Assembly: GCA_963933195.1 (NCBI GenBank)
Contig: CAWVUS010000147.1
Span: 1-12,834 of the forward strand
Reading direction: 5' to 3'
Source of the DNA: UBA8437 sp963933195
GTDB lineage: Bacteria; Planctomycetota; Planctomycetia; Planctomycetales; Planctomycetaceae
DNA: 12,834 bases
The notes beneath the pieces were generated by a model, which saw only the letters and a program-made list of their open reading frames with translations, was not told where the DNA came from and did no database searches. Within the stretch, counting starts at the first letter, position 1. Each line of letters opens with the position of its first letter. Positions 1-9,100 of this stretch are shown here, one piece after another. The position numbers and the translations under genes were made by a program.

Positions 1-190
1 TCGTTCATTCACCGTGGACGACACGGATTATCCCGTGGTGGCTGTGGCAGATAATCGCACCACGAGCCAGGACCCGATTCTCACGAAGTGGGCGAAACCT
101 CTTTACGCAACCGGGGTTTATTCGATCGTCTCAAAAGACCACACTTGGTTTTCACGAACGCCAAAAAACGATCTCCCTTTTCGGTGCACA
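1..190. other. Upstream region of the redoxin/copper-monooxygenase gene, no gene seen
   Basis: This stretch lies 5' of gene 1. The reading frame of gene 1 stays open back to a GTG at 14, but the 59 residues it would add have no recognisable domain. They would also bury the obvious signal peptide that begins at 191, so I treat the stretch as non-coding leader. I found no convincing -35/-10 pair, tRNA or hairpin. The promoter of gene 1 may lie here or before the window. Confidence 0.6.
178..186 (+). promoter_or_regulatory. Possible weak ribosome binding site (TTTTCGGTG) for gene 1
   Basis: TTTTCGGTG ends 4 bases before the ATG at 191. GGTG can pair with CACC of the 16S anti-Shine-Dalgarno sequence (CACCUCC), giving a partial site. 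The same nine bases occur 5 bases before the ATG of the giant gene at 3184. Together with the signal peptide this supports 191 as the start. The match is short and could be chance. Confidence 0.35.
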
Positions 191-1999
191 ATGACCCTGA
201 CCGTTCACCATCCGATCCGTCTCGTATTGCTGACCGCGTTGCTGTCACTGGCCCCGCTGGTCTCATCTCCGACAACGGCCAAGGACGGAGCCGGGAAGCC
301 CACCGCCGACACGAACCCAAAAGAGAACAACCAAAAAGTCGGACAGACCGTCGCAAACTTCATCCTGCCCGATCACGCCGGCAAGCAGGTCGCCCTGGCC
401 GATCTCAAGGACGCCCGGTTCGTCGTCGCCGTCTTCATGGGAACACGCTGTCCGATCGGGAATGCCTATGTCCCCACCCTGATCGACCTCCAGAAGGACT
501 ACGCCGACAAGGGAGTGCGAGTGATCGGTATCAACCCGAATCTCTCGGACAGCACCGGAGATATCAGCAAGCACGTCGAGAAGTTCAAGGTGACGTTCCC
601 GGTGCTTGTCGACAGCGAGCAGCGGGTGGCCGACCTGTTCGGAGCCCGGAGAACGCCCGAGGTGTTCGTGCTCGACTCGCGACGAACAATCCGGTACCGG
701 GGTCGCATCGATGATCGCTTCGGGTACCTCTACAAGCGCGAAAAATCCCGCAAGCAGGAACTCAAGGCCGCTCTCGACGAATTGCTCGCCGACAAGGCTG
801 TCTCGGTCTCCAGCACCAAGCCGGTGGGGTGCCTGATCACCCGCAAGGACCGGCTGAAAGAGCAGGGCACGATCACCTACGCCCGGCACGTCAGCCGCAT
901 CCTCCAGCAAAAGTGCACCGAGTGCCATCACGACAACACCGCCGCCCCCTTCTCGCTGGTCAACTACGACCTGGCCAAGAACTGGTCGAGCACGATCAAG
1001 GAAGCGGTCGTCCAGCGACGAATGCCGCCCTGGCATGCCGATCCGCGATACGGACACTTCAGCAACAACATGAGGTTGACCCAGAAAGAGATCGACACGC
1101 TGGTGGGCTGGATCGACAACGGCATGCCGATGGGCGAGACGTGCGACCTGCCACCGAAGAAGGAATACGGGAACGGCTGGATCATCGAAAAACCCGATGC
1201 GATCTTCAAGATGCCCCGCGAGTACACCGTCAAGGCCAAGGGCACGGTGCGGTACCAGTACTTCGTCACCCCGACGAACTTCAAGAAGGACATGTGGGTC
1301 CAGGCCGCCGAAGCGAGGCCGGGGAACCGCTCGGTGGTTCACCACATCATCGTCTACTACCGCCAACCGGGTTCCCGCAAAACCCGTGGACTGCAGTCGA
1401 TCGTGGGAACCGCTCCGGGTGAGGACCCGGAAATCTGGCCGGTGGGGACGGGCAAGCGAATTCCCGCCGGGTCCGAACTGGTCTGGCAACTCCACTACAC
1501 GCCGACCGGAAAGGTCGAGACCGACCGGTCCGAGGTCGGACTTGTCTTCTGCAAGGAGCCTCCCCGGCGTCACGTCCGGGGCAAGGCGGCGATCAACTTC
1601 CGGTTCAAGATCCCTGCCGGTGCGTCCAATCACCAGGTGGTCTCCAGCACCACGTTCTCACGCGATGCCGAGCTGATCTCGCTGATGCCGCACATGCACC
1701 TCCGGGGAAAGGACTTCCTCTACAGGGCGTATTACCCGGACGGAAAAAAGGAGATCCTGCTCAGCGTGCCGGGGTACGACTTCAACTGGCAACATCGCTA
1801 CCGGTTCGCCAAGCCGTTCCAGGTACCGGCGGGCACACGGGTCGAGTGCGTGGCTCACTTCGACAATTCCACCGACAACCCGGCCAACCCCGATCCCGAC
1901 AACTCCGTGCGCTGGGGTGACCAGACGTGGGAGGAGATGATGATCGGATTCATCAACTACGTCGATGCGCCCCGCCGCTCGCGACGCTCACGACGTTGA
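191..1999 (+). CDS. Exported redoxin / cytochrome c / PHM-like copper monooxygenase fusion protein
   Basis: A 602-aa protein. The ATG at 191 is chosen because residues 1-30 form a signal peptide (basic start, hydrophobic VLLTALLSLAPLV), so it should act outside the cytoplasm. Residues about 50-200 are a peroxiredoxin/TlpA-like fold with a single active-site Cys, C87, in GTRCPIG; the second Cys of a CxxC is absent. C214 (VGCLI) might be its partner (inference). C242-x-x-C245-H246 is a c-type haem site, followed by the RRMPPWHADP segment. Residues about 340-595 match the two-copper fold of peptidylglycine alpha-hydroxylating monooxygenase: H384/H385 (VVHHI) and H435 (WQLHY) for one copper, H501/H503 (PHMHLRGK) and M583 (WEEMM) for the other. 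All six ligand positions known from rat PHM are present. Substrate and electron donor are unknown. The C-terminus is a short basic tail (RRSRRSRR). The gene is convergent with the propeller gene. Confidence 0.93.
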   Translation: MTLTVHHPIRLVLLTALLSLAPLVSSPTTAKDGAGKPTADTNPKENNQKVGQTVANFILPDHAGKQVALADLKDARFVVAVFMGTRCPIGNAYVPTLIDLQKDYADKGVRVIGINPNLSDSTGDISKHVEKFKVTFPVLVDSEQRVADLFGARRTPEVFVLDSRRTIRYRGRIDDRFGYLYKREKSRKQELKAALDELLADKAVSVSSTKPVGCLITRKDRLKEQGTITYARHVSRILQQKCTECHHDNTAAPFSLVNYDLAKNWSSTIKEAVVQRRMPPWHADPRYGHFSNNMRLTQKEIDTLVGWIDNGMPMGETCDLPPKKEYGNGWIIEKPDAIFKMPREYTVKAKGTVRYQYFVTPTNFKKDMWVQAAEARPGNRSVVHHIIVYYRQPGSRKTRGLQSIVGTAPGEDPEIWPVGTGKRIPAGSELVWQLHYTPTGKVETDRSEVGLVFCKEPPRRHVRGKAAINFRFKIPAGASNHQVVSSTTFSRDAELISLMPHMHLRGKDFLYRAYYPDGKKEILLSVPGYDFNWQHRYRFAKPFQVPAGTRVECVAHFDNSTDNPANPDPDNSVRWGDQTWEEMMIGFINYVDAPRRSRRSRR

Positions 2000-2019
2000 G
2001 AGCCGTGAGGCGTCTCAGC
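1995..2019. terminator. Hairpin spanning both stop codons of two convergent genes, candidate bidirectional terminator
   Basis: GTTGAGAGCC pairs with GGC-G-TCTCAGC across a GTGA loop, giving a 10-bp stem with one G-U pair and one bulged G (2012). The left arm holds the TGA of gene 1 (1997-1999) and the right arm holds the TGA of the propeller gene (2015-2017, minus strand). There is no U tract on either side, so it is not a classical intrinsic terminator. Its place in a 15-bp convergent gap suggests transcript-end formation or 3'-end protection for both genes. Confidence 0.4.
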
Positions 2020-2962
2020 GGATCACGTTCTTGACGTCAAGTAGTTGCGAGTTGGGAACCGAGTTGCCGAAGTCGGCAAAACGGTCCAGCGTCCAGACGA
2101 CCTTCTTCGTCTTCGGATCGATCTCGATCACCAGCGGGTTCTTTGGCCCCGCGTGGCAGTTGCCGATCACGTAGTGGCCGTTGGGCAGCACCTCGAGCGT
2201 CGTGACCCAGGCCAGCGTGATGCCGGGCAGGTCTTTCTGTTCGAGCTTCCAGACGACCTTCTTGCCAGGCGTCACTTCCAGGACGCTGTGGCCGTTGCCC
2301 GTGGCGATCAGCGTGTTGCCGTTCTTCAGCCGCACGGCCCCAAAACACTGGTTCCCCCACGCCTCGGGTCCATGTCCACCACGGCGAGGCTTGCCGAACA
2401 GCGGCACGTCGTATTCCCAGGCCACCTTGCCCGACTTGCCGTCGTACTCGCGGACCGCGCCGTCGCCCTCGTGGCAGACCAGGTAGTTGCCGCCAGGAAT
2501 CTTGCGGACCAGCCGGGTGTCGCGGTGGGGGTGAGGCTTGTGGACGTGCAGCTTGACGGTGTGCAGGATCTTTCCCTTGCGATCGATCTCGATGATCCGC
2601 CGCGCACCCGACTCGGCGATCATGATGCGACCGTTGGCCAGCGGCTGGAACGCGTGCACCTCGATCCGCTTGCCCGAGTTGCCGTTGGCGGTGCCCGAGT
2701 CATAGGACCAGACAACCTTCTTCGTCTTCGGGTCGATCTCGACAACCTTGCGGCTGCCCTGCTGGACCATGATGTGCCCGTTCTTCAACACGTGGATGTC
2801 GTGGATTCCACCCCACTTCATCTGCCACTTGATCTCGCCGTTCTTCTCGACGATGGCCAGCTTGCCATTGCCCTGCAGGGCAATCCTGTGAGCGGCCTCG
2901 GCCGAGCCGATCAGCAGGACAACCAGGGACACGACAGACAACAGGCGAACAAGTCGACTCAT
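2015..2962 (-). CDS. Secreted PQQ-like beta-propeller protein
   Basis: A 315-aa protein. An ATG four codons further upstream (2974) is possible, but ATG 2962 has GGAG six bases before it and starts directly on the signal peptide (LVRLLSVVSLVVLLIGSAEA, likely cut after residue 23). The mature part is built of about six propeller blades of the pattern NGxxxV...VxEIDxKxxKVVW, at about residues 32-48, 61-88, 110-137, 158-186, 213-240 and 261-293. This is the pattern of PQQ-enzyme or BamB-like repeats. Blades two and six share the exact segment EIDPKTKKVVW. A histidine-rich stretch (H139-H146, HVHKPHPH) lies between blades three and four. It has no attached catalytic domain and no membrane anchor beyond the signal peptide. 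It could be a scaffold or binding protein in the periplasm. Arylsulfotransferase-like propellers look similar, but I see nothing that proves such activity. Confidence 0.88.
   Translation of the reverse strand: MSRLVRLLSVVSLVVLLIGSAEAAHRIALQGNGKLAIVEKNGEIKWQMKWGGIHDIHVLKNGHIMVQQGSRKVVEIDPKTKKVVWSYDSGTANGNSGKRIEVHAFQPLANGRIMIAESGARRIIEIDRKGKILHTVKLHVHKPHPHRDTRLVRKIPGGNYLVCHEGDGAVREYDGKSGKVAWEYDVPLFGKPRRGGHGPEAWGNQCFGAVRLKNGNTLIATGNGHSVLEVTPGKKVVWKLEQKDLPGITLAWVTTLEVLPNGHYVIGNCHAGPKNPLVIEIDPKTKKVVWTLDRFADFGNSVPNSQLLDVKNVIR
2093..2128. repeat. Copy 1 of a 36-bp near-identical repeat inside the propeller gene
   Basis: This 36-bp segment matches 2708-2743 at 33 positions. On the minus strand it encodes the EIDPKTKKVVW strand of the last blade. 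The high DNA identity suggests recent blade duplication or gene conversion. Confidence 0.75.
2708..2743. repeat. Copy 2 of the 36-bp repeat inside the propeller gene
   Basis: Second copy of the segment at 2093-2128, encoding EIDPKTKKVVW in the second blade. A shorter related piece near 2246-2262 encodes KKVVW of another blade. Confidence 0.75.
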
Positions 2963-2968
2963 CAGATG

Positions 2969-2972
2969 CTCC
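2969..2972 (-). promoter_or_regulatory. Shine-Dalgarno GGAG that decides the start of the propeller gene
   Basis: GGAG on the minus strand sits six bases (CATCTG) before the ATG at 2962. The alternative ATG at 2974 has no such motif upstream, so 2962 is preferred. Confidence 0.55.
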
Positions 2973-3111
2973 ATGAATGCGAGATGCCAAGCATCGTAGC
3001 TGATGCCATTGGTTCTTGAACACTCCCACGATTGGTCAGCCAGATCGACCCAATCGCTTCGACTAAAAAACCACGACGTTCACATGGCTTTGCCGTCGAA
3101 AGTCCGGTTTG

Positions 3112-3139
3112 TTGACCATTGGGGCAGGGCCGCTACATT
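3112..3139 (+). promoter_or_regulatory. Candidate sigma70-like promoter of the giant gene
   Basis: TTGACC (3112-3117, five of six consensus bases) is followed after 16 bases by TACATT (3134-3139, four of six). Transcription would start near 3146, leaving a leader of about 38 bases. This is pattern matching only. Confidence 0.4.
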
Positions 3140-3147
3140 AGGCCGCT
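3128..3147. repeat. Direct repeat GGCCGCT flanking the candidate -10 element
   Basis: GGCCGCT occurs at 3128-3134 and 3141-3147, with a 13-base period, on either side of ACATTA. The repeat overlaps the -10 element of the candidate promoter, so it could be an operator half-site pair. It is short enough to be chance. Confidence 0.3.
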
Positions 3148-3169
3148 CACATATTTTGAAAGTCCTCAT

Positions 3170-3178
3170 TTTTCGGTG
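3170..3178 (+). promoter_or_regulatory. Possible weak ribosome binding site (TTTTCGGTG) for the giant gene
   Basis: The same nine bases as before gene 1, here 5 bases before ATG 3184. No better Shine-Dalgarno is visible. A second in-frame ATG follows two codons later at 3190. Confidence 0.3.
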
Positions 3179-3183
3179 ACTCG

Positions 3184-6100
3184 ATGTTGATGCGGCCCTG
3201 GCTGACCCGGTTCATCCCCTCCCTTTCACGTCCCCATTCATTCCGATCAACTCGCCAAAGACCGGCTCGAGTCGGTCGTCACCGTCAAGTCGAGCAACTC
3301 GAAGACCGAACGTTGCTCTCGGCGATCTACGTCGATGCGGCAGCCGATGGATCCAGCGCCGATGGATCCGCGGAGTTCGCCTTTCCGACTATCCAGGAAG
3401 GACTGGACCTGGCAACCAGTGGAGACCAGGTCGAGGTTGCCGCAGGGCGTTACACCGAGAACATCGCCATGAAAACCGGTGTGACGGTCATCGGTGCCGG
3501 GGCCGATGTCACCACCCTGGTTGGACGACCACACCCAGACGGTGTCGTGCTGTTCGACGACGTCGAATTGGCTGGATTCTCGGGGTTCACCATCCAGACG
3601 GACGATCCGTCCCACACCCGATCACGCGGCGTGGTTTTTTCCGGCACCAGCACCAGCACCGCTGTTCTCGAACGGAACGTGATTACCGAAGCGATGTACG
3701 GCGTATTTGTCGGCTCACCGGCTCGTCCATCGATCGTCAACAACACCCTGGACGGTCGCGATGACAGGCAAGGCATCTACATCGGCAACAAGGCCACCGA
3801 CCCGACAATCGTCAACAACGTGATCGTCGGTTACCGCGAGGCAGGAATTCACGTCGTGGCCGGCACCGCCACACCGGTGCCAACCATCGAATCCAACGAC
3901 GTGTTCGGAAACCGAAAGAACTACCTCGGTTACCCCGACCTGACCGGCAGCCGTGGCAACGTGTCGGTCAATCCACAATTCAACAGCCCCTCGGCCGGTG
4001 ATTTTTCGCTCTCGAGTTCCTCGCCGCTGATCGACATCGGTCATCCATCGCACGGGGTCGATCCCGACGGCACCCGTCGTGATCTCGGTGCACTTCCCAC
4101 CGACCAGGTCACCACCCAGTCCACAACCTGGACGTTCGAAATTGACGAGTCTTTCGAGGTGCCGTTCGAACTGTTCAATGTCACGACGGCGGGGCCGGTC
4201 GAGATCGAGGTGAGTTGGCAGGGTGACACCACCGACCTCAATGCCGCGTTGACCGGCCGACGTCGACCTGCCCTGGCTGACCCCACCGAATCCTACGCCC
4301 AGGCCAGTGGCACCTCGCCGCTGTCCCTGGCCTATGACGTGACGACCGATGACCTGGCCCGGGGACCGGGCTGGAGAATCGCCGTGGACGACGGTGGCGA
4401 CCCCGCTCACAGCGCGATTGGCACGATCACGGTCACCGTCCCCTTCAATGACAACACCGACGCCGGGTTCCAGGCCGAAAAGATCAGCCTGCTCAGCGGA
4501 GACCTCTGGCCGAGCCAGGAACTCCAGGACGATTTTCTTGCCGACCTGGCCGCGTCACCAATCAACGGACAACACGCCATCATCTCGTTCAGCGAAACAC
4601 CCGATTGTTTCGAGGTCAAGGATCTCGAACACAACGGGATCTTTCGCCAGAGCTACCTGCCCGGACGGCACGTCATGAGCTGGGTCTCGCCGGAACTGGA
4701 CCTCGAGGCCCAGGAAATCGACGGGCTGGTCAACTGGATCACCCCGCTGGAACCGGAGGACAAGATCGACCCGGACCTGCTGGTGGGCAATTACGCCCGC
4801 TTCGGCTTCATTGACCAGGACGGCAACCACGACAATTACGCCCGCAACGCGGACGGCACACTGGATGTCGTCGTCCGATTCTCCGACGGCCATGTTGACA
4901 ACATCACCGCCATCCTCGACTCCGAGGGAGTCGCCAGAACGCCCATGTCGGACCACGCGTGGGTCGTCACCGCCAGCCCGGCACAACTGGTCGACCTGGC
5001 AAGCCACGATGACGTCGAGTGGATTGGGGCCGCACCCGCACCTCAATTCGATGAGAACAGCACAACACGCCCGGCTGTCAATGTCGACACGGTTCAGAAT
5101 GCCACGATCGTTGCCGCCACCGGGACAATCACCTACGCGGGCCTGACCGGCAACGGCATCATCGCGGGTGTCGACGACAGCGGGGTCGACGGCACACATC
5201 CGGATATCAACGAAGTGGCCGCCATCAGTGCCTCTTCAGCCGGCACCCACGGAACTCACGTCGCCGGGATCCTGGCCGGCAACGGATCGCAAAGCGCGGT
5301 CAACGGTGGGACCGCGTTTCAATGGCGGGGAATGGCACCCAACGCCGGGATCGTCGATTCCGGGGACCTGATCAACCTCGGCAACCTCTCGACGGCCATC
5401 AACACCAACTCCATGGATCTCGCCAACCACTCGCACGCTGTCAGCCCGGATGGATCCTACGACGCCCAGAACCAGACGGTCGACCAGGCCATCCAGGGCG
5501 ATGCCACCTCGGGAGGAGACTCGGTTCCCAGGCGGCCGCAGGTGTATTCAGCCGGCAACAACGGCGTCAACGCCCTTTGGATCAACAACCAGGTCGGCTT
5601 CTTCTCGCTCACCAAGCAGATGAAGAATGCCGTCGTGGTCGGAAACTGGGATGTCCCTCAAAACGACCTGGCGGCCAGCAGCAGCATGGGGCCAACCCAC
5701 GACGGCCGCATCAAGCCCGACGTCGTCGCGCCGGGAGCCTGGAACATCTTCTCGACCGGTACCGCCGGAGACGGAGTCTGCTACGCGGCCAACAACACGA
5801 ATGGTTACGGTCCCTGCGGCGGAACGTCGATGGCCTCGCCGGTCGTCGCCGGGATCACCGCCCTGATGCTCGAGGGATGGCAGACAACCTACCTGGATCC
5901 CTCCGGAACGAACATCGACCAGGCCGCACCCGCACCCTCGACCCTGCGAGCATTGGCCATCCAGTCCTCTACCGACATCGTCAACAACAATGTCCGTACC
6001 GGAACCCTCGCCGACATCGACAGCGATTCCAACTCGACCAACAACGGAGGTGTTGCTGATGGAACCGGTTCGGCAGCAGCCACGGCCGGTCCGGACTACG

Positions 6101-9100
6101 CCACGGGCTGGGGACTTGTGGACGCCGGGGTCGCTGTCGACATCGTCCTCGACGCGCGGGACGAACACGGCGTGCCGGTACCCAACCGGATTATCCAGGA
6201 CAACCTGCAGCACCTGGATGTTGTCGAATACGAGTTTGCCGTCGATGCCGACATGATCACCGCCGGCGAAGACGTTCGCGTGACACTGGCATGGGACGAC
6301 GTGGCCGCCGCCCTACAAAACCCGCTCGCCGGAGCGGCCCTGGTGAATGACCTCGACCTGGTCCTGGTCGACCCCAACGGCACAGCCCATTATCCCTGGC
6401 AGTTGGGCCACACCATCCGCGACGCGGCCGGCAACATCATTCCAACGGCAAACCAGGCACCGGGAACACAGGTGCTCGTCGACCTGCCGTTCCGGGACGA
6501 GGCCGGCATCGCCAACGCCGTCGACAACACCTCGATCACCCTGACCACCACGCCCTCGACCTCCAACGATTATGTCCCGGCCAATGCCATGACGGGTGCG
6601 GGAGCCTGGGTGGCCACCAGGGGTCGTGACCACATCAACAACGTGGAAGTCGTGGACATCGACAACATCAACCTGACAGCCGGGCACTGGACACTGCAGG
6701 TCGCCGGATTCGACATCCAGGACGGACCCCAGGATTTCTCGGTCGTCGGACAGCCTCACCCCGACCTGGCCGACCTGGTCGCCTACAGCAACGACAAGGT
6801 CACGATCGGAGGCCTCGGCGAAGATCTCGACCTGGAATTCACCGTCGAAAACGTCGGAGACGACGTCAGCGAATCGGCCGTGCAGTACGAGATCCGACTG
6901 TCCACCGACTTCGAACTCGGTGGCGACGTGATTCTTTACACCAGCGCCAACAACGCCATTGGTGTCCTCAACCCCGGTGACACCCAGGCGGTTTCGACAA
7001 CCCTCCAGATCACCGCTTCGGACGTCACCGACCTGCTGGGTGCCTCGGCCGACTTCGAAGACCTCATCGACAACGACGTCTTCCTGCTCGTCCGGGTCGA
7101 CAGCAACGATACTGTCATTGCCCACGGTGATGTGCTGGAGAACAACGAGACCAACATTGCCTTTCTCCAGATGGCGCGCGAGGCCGACGTGGTGCTCGTC
7201 ATGGACCGCAGCGGCAGCATGGGTGCTGATGTGACGGTTTCAAACGGAGTGCACACCAAGCTGCAGGTCCTGCAGGATTCGGCCGGCCTGTTCCTGGACC
7301 TGATGCGACGTGACGCGGGGGACCGGATTGCCGAGGTCGCGTTCGATTCCGATGCCGAGATCGTCTTTGGTGACGTGTCGGACGACCTGGTGGACTACAC
7401 GACCGCAAACCAGGCAGCAGCCACCACCGCCGTGGACGGGCTGGTGGCCGACGGCCTGACAAACATGACCGACGCCCTGCTGGAAGCGTACGACCTGCTG
7501 ACCGCCGGTGGCGACAACGACCGCCAGAAAGTCCTCGTACTCTTCTCCGATGGCGTGCCCACCGACCACTCGCCGGGACTGCCCGAAGATCCACGAGACC
7601 TCTCGACAGACGATGGCGACCCGGCCGATCTGGACAGCTTCACCGACGCGGGAATCCGAATCTACTCGGTCGGCTTTGGCACCGAGGGCGAGGGTGGGGT
7701 CGCCGGAATCGACATCGACCTGCTCGAGGACCTGTCCAATGTCGGGGACGAGGGCTTCTATCACGTCACCGGCAGCGCACTCGACCTGGACAAGTTCTTC
7801 GTCAATGCCGTCGCCGGAGCGATCGACTCGGAGGTCATCATCGATCCCACCGGCACCGTTGCTGCCGGGGACGAGGTCGAAGCCACCGACGTCCCCGTCA
7901 ACTCGCAGGATTCGCGGGTGACCTTCGTGCTGACCTGGCACAGTGAAACAACCGAGGATGTCAACATCGCGGTCCGTGCACCCTCGGGGCTCGTGATCGA
8001 CAGCAGCAACGCGGCCTCGTTCGGCAACCTCGTCTCGCTGACCGAAGCCGACACCTACCAGTTGCTCGAGGTCCACCTGCCACTCTCGACCGGCGGCGAA
8101 GACGACCACGTGGGCAGTTGGACCGTCGTCGTCGACAACGACGGCGCCAGGAGCGTCGACTACAGCGTCTCGGCAATCACCCAGTCGACGCTGCGAATGG
8201 ACGTCGATGTCGACGAACCATCCGGCGGACAGGACTACTTCGTTCCAGGCGACCCGGTCCCCTTCACCGTCACTCTCACCGGCGACGACCGTGTCCCTCT
8301 GGGGTACTCGGATGTCTCCCTGTTGCCGATCGTCCCAATCGCCAACCTCAATTCGATTCTCGCCGGCGGAATGATCTCCCAGGCACAGTTGGACGCGATT
8401 CCCACCACATCCAACGGCGAACCACTCAGCGACACCCAGCGAATGATCATGGCCTTCGAACAGGCTCACGGTTCGATCGACGACCTGGTCATGGAACTCG
8501 ATCCGATTCCACTCGCCTACAATCACAGCGAATCAACGATCTCGGGCCAGTGGACCGGGACGTTTGACAGCACGGACATTCCCGGCCCCTACACCTTCGT
8601 GGTCCGAGCCGATGGTTGCAGCGACCTGTGTGAACCATTCAGCCGCGAAATCACCCGCTCGATTTACATTTACGAGGAAGTCGACCCGCTGCTGAGCGGC
8701 ATCGACATCGAGATGCCCGGAAACGACACCGTTGTCGTCACCGTCACACCCACCAACCCGGACGGAACAATCTATGGACCGTCACTCGATTCCGACGACC
8801 TGGCCGTGGGCTTTGGTGACGGGCTGAGTGGATCGGGGAGCTTCACCAACAACCTCGATGGCAGCTACACCGTCACGCTGGAAGTCGAGAACGGCCAGGC
8901 GACCGGGGACCTCGAAGTCTGGGTCGACGGCACCATGCTCACCACCGAAACGGTCGACCTCAATGCCGGCCTGTCGCAAATCGAGGGCCAGTCGTCCACG
9001 AATTTTGGGCAGGAAGCCGCGTTGAATGTTGCGATCCTCGGGCAGGCCAACGGTGTGATCGGGCTGGCACTCAAGCCGGTCGACAGCCCTGCCTGGGCTG

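Larger units (their letters stand above)
2963..3183. other. Divergent intergenic region between the propeller gene and the giant gene
   Basis: The region separates two divergently transcribed genes and is richer in A/T than its surroundings near 3061-3070 and 3149-3175. It should hold promoters for both. One candidate is listed for the plus strand. On the minus strand the best I could find is a poor pair (TTCAAG, 16 bases, TACGAT near 3018-2989), which I do not claim. Confidence 0.6.

Noticed and set aside
14..190. N-terminal extension of gene 1 from GTG 14
   Set aside because: It adds 59 residues without any recognisable feature and hides a clear signal peptide that starts at ATG 191.
263..1633. 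Long open frame on the minus strand (456 codons) opposite gene 1
   Set aside because: It mirrors codon bias of a GC-rich gene. The product is low-complexity Asp/Val/Gly/Arg-rich with no domain, while the plus strand has clear motifs.
2989..3018. Possible minus-strand promoter for the propeller gene
   Set aside because: TTCAAG matches the -35 consensus at only three of six positions, too weak to claim.
2045..3019. Plus-strand frame (324 codons) opposite the propeller gene
   Set aside because: Its product has no recognisable domain and is composed of antisense-type Val/Asp/Leu/Arg runs. The minus strand has a signal peptide and propeller repeats.
3343..3369. Tandem 15-bp duplication around GATGGATCC as a possible regulatory site
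   Set aside because: It lies inside the coding sequence and simply repeats ADGS(S/A). It is most easily explained as a small in-frame duplication.
7240..8526. Minus-strand frame of 428 codons within the giant gene
   Set aside because: Antisense shadow of the VWA and following region; no domain and no ribosome binding site seen.
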